DNA of 64,000 bases from Desulfosporosinus youngiae DSM 17734. GTDB lineage: Bacteria > Bacillota > Desulfitobacteriia > Desulfitobacteriales > Desulfitobacteriaceae. The notes beneath the pieces were generated by a model. It worked only from the letters and a program-made list of their open reading frames with translations, was not told the DNA's origin and did no database searches. The translations under genes and the position numbers were made by a program. Position 1 is the first letter of the stretch; each line of letters starts with the position of its first letter. The DNA lies in assembly GCF_000244895.1 (NCBI RefSeq), contig NZ_CM001441.1:3120226-3184225 (forward strand), in the 5' to 3' direction. Positions 61,916 through 64,000 of the stretch are shown piece after piece.

Positions 61916-63460
61916 ATGTCGAAAAGGACGTTTGTATATGGCGCAACGATACTGCTGGGAGCCAATTTGTTAAACCGCATGTTGGGCTTCGCCTACCAAT
62001 ATTTAATCATGATTAATATTGGCGGTGAAGCCTATGGTTTGTTTAATATGGTTTTTCCGATCTACATGCTGGCTCTGGTTGTTACAACAGCGGGTATCCC
62101 GCTGGCGATTGCCAAGATGGTCTCTGAAGAAGTATCTCTCGGACGATTTGCGAACGCCCGGTCTATCTTTCGCTTATCTCTTTGGCTGCTCAGTATTTCA
62201 GGCGCCATAGTCTCAATTGTTCTTTATGTCCTTTCCCCTTACATAAGTCAGCGGGTTTTTTCCGACCCGCGAGTGTTCAATGTTTTTCTCATCTGCACTC
62301 CGGCAATTTTTGTCGTCTCTGTGTCTTCAGTTTTCCGGGGATACTTTCAAGGTTTACAGAACATGGTCCCTACGGCAATCAGTCAAATTTGCGAACAAAT
62401 TATCCGGGTGGCTGTCGGCTATACCGCAGCCCTCCGGCTCCTCGGTAATGGAGTCGAGTGGGCTGCCGCGGGATTGGCCTTAGGTATGTTAGCCGGAGAA
62501 GTCGTGGGATTAGTGGTTATTATCTTTCAATATCAGAGAGCAAAACCTAAAGTCACCAGTGAAGGTCTGACAGCAACCTATTCCTCCCGCCAAATCTTAA
62601 GCCGGTTATGGCAGCTGGCCTCCCCTGTGACCGTTGGCCGACTGCTGGCCACGGGTTTATCCTCCTTAGATGCTATCATCATCCCTCTTCGGCTTCAAGC
62701 CGCAGGCTATACAGCTCGTGAAGCAGTAACCCTCTTTGGTCAGCTCGGCGGTTCAGCCTTTACCTTACTTACCTTTCCCAGTGTCTTTACCTTTGCCTTA
62801 GCAACGTCCCTGGTACCCGCCATATCCGAAGCAGCCGTAAAACGGCAGTTAAATGTCGTCCGGGCACGCAGCGCTGAAGCCATACGCTTAACCATCCTGA
62901 TTGGTATACCCTGCCTGATCATTTTATTTTACTTTTCCCGTCCGCTGACCGCATTTTTTAAGAGCGATGATATTGCACCTATTTTGCGGCTATTAGCCTT
63001 AGGCGGCATCTTCTCCTATATACAGCAAACCACAACGGGGATCTTGCAAGGACTTGGCAAGGTTCATCTTCCGGTCCTGCATTCCATCATTGCAGCGGTC
63101 ATTCGCATCCCGGCCTTATTCTATCTGACTGCCCTTCCTCAGTGGGGTCTCCGCGGAACAGCCTGGACATTTACACTAGGTTATTTTATTACAGCATGTT
63201 TAAATCTTATGGCAATTTCACGGTATACCGGCATGCCTCTGGACCTTCAGCGCTTTGTTCTCCAGCCTGTTTTTGGAGGGGTGGGCATGCTTATTGTGTT
63301 CCAATTCATGGACCCGTTCTTCAAGGGGCATGTACTTGGCTATCTATGTGAATTCGTCGTTGGTTTAACCCTTTATGGTATCATCTTATTGTTCAACGGC
63401 GGAGTTACTTTCTCAGATTTGAGACGGCTCCCTTGGATCGGGAAATTTCTGCCCCCTTAA
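61916..63460 (+). CDS. spoVB: SpoVB-like lipid flippase (MOP superfamily)
   Basis: About 514 residues. I take ATG 61916, because GGAGGG is just before it; an in-frame ATG four codons earlier has no site. It has fourteen hydrophobic helices of the MurJ/polysaccharide flippase fold, starting FVYGATILLGANLLNRMLGF and continuing with NMVFPIYMLALVVTTAGIPL. The N-terminal and final sections match SpoVB, which acts in spore cortex synthesis, moving peptidoglycan precursors across the outer forespore membrane. Paralogues of the family (YtgP/YkvU/MurJ) are similar, so SpoVB is likely but not certain. It is convergent with an 85-residue membrane protein, 1 nt apart. Confidence 0.85.
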   Translation: MSKRTFVYGATILLGANLLNRMLGFAYQYLIMINIGGEAYGLFNMVFPIYMLALVVTTAGIPLAIAKMVSEEVSLGRFANARSIFRLSLWLLSISGAIVSIVLYVLSPYISQRVFSDPRVFNVFLICTPAIFVVSVSSVFRGYFQGLQNMVPTAISQICEQIIRVAVGYTAALRLLGNGVEWAAAGLALGMLAGEVVGLVVIIFQYQRAKPKVTSEGLTATYSSRQILSRLWQLASPVTVGRLLATGLSSLDAIIIPLRLQAAGYTAREAVTLFGQLGGSAFTLLTFPSVFTFALATSLVPAISEAAVKRQLNVVRARSAEAIRLTILIGIPCLIILFYFSRPLTAFFKSDDIAPILRLLALGGIFSYIQQTTTGILQGLGKVHLPVLHSIIAAVIRIPALFYLTALPQWGLRGTAWTFTLGYFITACLNLMAISRYTGMPLDLQRFVLQPVFGGVGMLIVFQFMDPFFKGHVLGYLCEFVVGLTLYGIILLFNGGVTFSDLRRLPWIGKFLPP

Positions 63461-63461
63461 A

Positions 63462-63719
63462 TCACTTCCACCATCTGCGGATTTGCTGTCCCCATTGCCA
63501 ATATGACAGGACAAAGGTCACAAGGACCAGTAAAATTGCTAAGATCTTATAGACAAAATACACTTTTATCACGGTCAAAAAAACCATACCCAGTCCTAAT
63601 AAAGCCGGTATTGCCAATAATTTAACGATTGACCTTGAATTTTCCTTGTTTCTGAAGCCAGGATAAGAAAAAATCACAACAAATAAGACAAAATAAAATA
63701 TAAACGTTCCAATTATCAT
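63462..63719 (-). CDS. Small membrane protein of unknown function (85 aa)
   Basis: An 85-residue protein with three hydrophobic segments (about 3-20, 33-50 and 55-72) and a basic, Trp-rich C-terminus (YWQWGQQIRRWWK). It has an excellent ribosome binding site (GGAGGAAGC) and ATG. I recognise no family. It converges on spoVB with only one base between the stops, leaving no room for a terminator, so transcripts probably overlap. Confidence 0.7.
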   Translation of the reverse strand: MIIGTFIFYFVLFVVIFSYPGFRNKENSRSIVKLLAIPALLGLGMVFLTVIKVYFVYKILAILLVLVTFVLSYWQWGQQIRRWWK

Positions 63720-63840
63720 CGAAAGCTTCCTCCATTAGTAAAAACACATTAACTATCCATTATTTATGCACCATAAACCATCATCGATCTGTGAATACTA
63801 GAATTGTCGCAGTGAAAAATTTGAGAGGAGATGGTTATAA

Positions 63841-64000
63841 ATGAGCCGGAGATCAAATAAAAACAGCGGTATTTTACCTCAACCGGTATTAGAACAATTC
63901 AAATGGGAAGTCGCCGAGGAATTAGGCTTAAGCTCCAAAATTAAAAGTCAAGGCTGGGAAAACATGACGTCCCGTGAATGCGGGCATGTGGGAGGCCGCA
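63841..64000 (+). CDS. Alpha/beta-type small acid-soluble spore protein (3' end outside window)
   Basis: The ATG at 63841 follows AGGAG with 10-nt spacing. The visible 53 residues are typical of alpha/beta SASPs: polar N-terminus, VLEQFKWEVAEELGL (the helix with the family cleavage-site region), then NMTSRECGHVGGR, the conserved second helix start. SASPs coat spore DNA and protect it. The gene runs out of the window. A forespore sigma-G promoter would be expected upstream; I could not identify one with confidence. Confidence 0.92.
   Translation, partial: MSRRSNKNSGILPQPVLEQFKWEVAEELGLSSKIKSQGWENMTSRECGHVGGR

Noticed and set aside
63721-63840. Sigma-G promoter for the SASP gene
   Set aside because: TGAATA at 63792 fits a -35, but no CATnnTA-type -10 follows at the right distance; not called.
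1-64000. CRISPR arrays, transposases, prophage or integrase genes
   Set aside because: No direct-repeat arrays with regular spacers and no recombinase or phage proteins were seen; the tRNA-Trp gene shows no 3' partial duplication that would mark an attachment site within the window.

Overview
The window is chromosomal DNA of a spore-forming, sulfate-reducing Firmicute, most like Desulfosporosinus or a close relative in the Peptococcaceae. The evidence is a dissimilatory sulfite reductase locus (dsrA, dsrB, dsrD, a DsrN-type amidase, and a dsrM-dsrK pair without dsrJOP, as in Gram-positive sulfate reducers) alongside spore genes (SpoVB-like flippase, alpha/beta SASP, YjcZ-like peptides, SigH-like sigma factor, CotF-like proteins). 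Ribosome binding sites are strong (AGGAGG type), sigma-A promoters are near consensus, and the DNA looks moderately A+T rich.

Layout. 0-4 kb: 3' end of a SigH-like gene, two small coat-like proteins, a DivIVA-domain protein, and an LpdD-like/UbiD operon. 4-12 kb: a cbpA-clpB heat-shock unit behind a palindromic CtsR-like operator, a lipid kinase, a phosphohexomutase and a DegV protein. 12-18 kb: flavodoxin-like protein, an unannotated 31-codon gene with its own promoter and operator, GNAT, M18 aminopeptidase, zinc-ribbon protein with a long leader, and a LysR/nitrilase pair. 18-26 kb: the sulfite reduction locus, all on the minus strand: dsrM-dsrK, then ferredoxin-dsrA-dsrB-dsrD-dsrN. 26-34 kb: YjcZ-like peptides, a THUMP methyltransferase, a hydrolase, two short hydrophilic genes, a cysteine-desulfurase-like/DsrE-like pair, an unexplained GC-rich structured segment, and RNase HI with a viroplasmin domain. 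34-46 kb: an AbrB-RelE/ParE-like fusion, a soluble CZB chemoreceptor, a methyltransferase and a 2857-residue cyclic beta-1,2-glucan synthase. 46-64 kb: FtsK/SpoIIIE, membrane hydrolase, BON and PHP proteins, tRNA-Trp, a DUF4181-like protein, a 1449-residue acyl-CoA dehydratase activase fusion with a TetR gene, an EF-G paralogue, isoaspartyl dipeptidase, SpoVB and the start of a SASP gene.

How it fits together. DsrM would take electrons from menaquinol and DsrK pass them to thiol or DsrC-type carriers for DsrAB. The ferredoxin may serve the same reductase, and DsrN would amidate its siroheme. UbiD/LpdD could belong to menaquinone synthesis or aromatic acid decarboxylation. The desulfurase/DsrE pair suggests separate sulfur trafficking. 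No transposase, prophage or CRISPR array was seen. The least explained items are the GC-rich segment near 32.8-33.1 kb, the AbrB-toxin-like fusion at 34 kb and the 31-codon gene at 12.7 kb.
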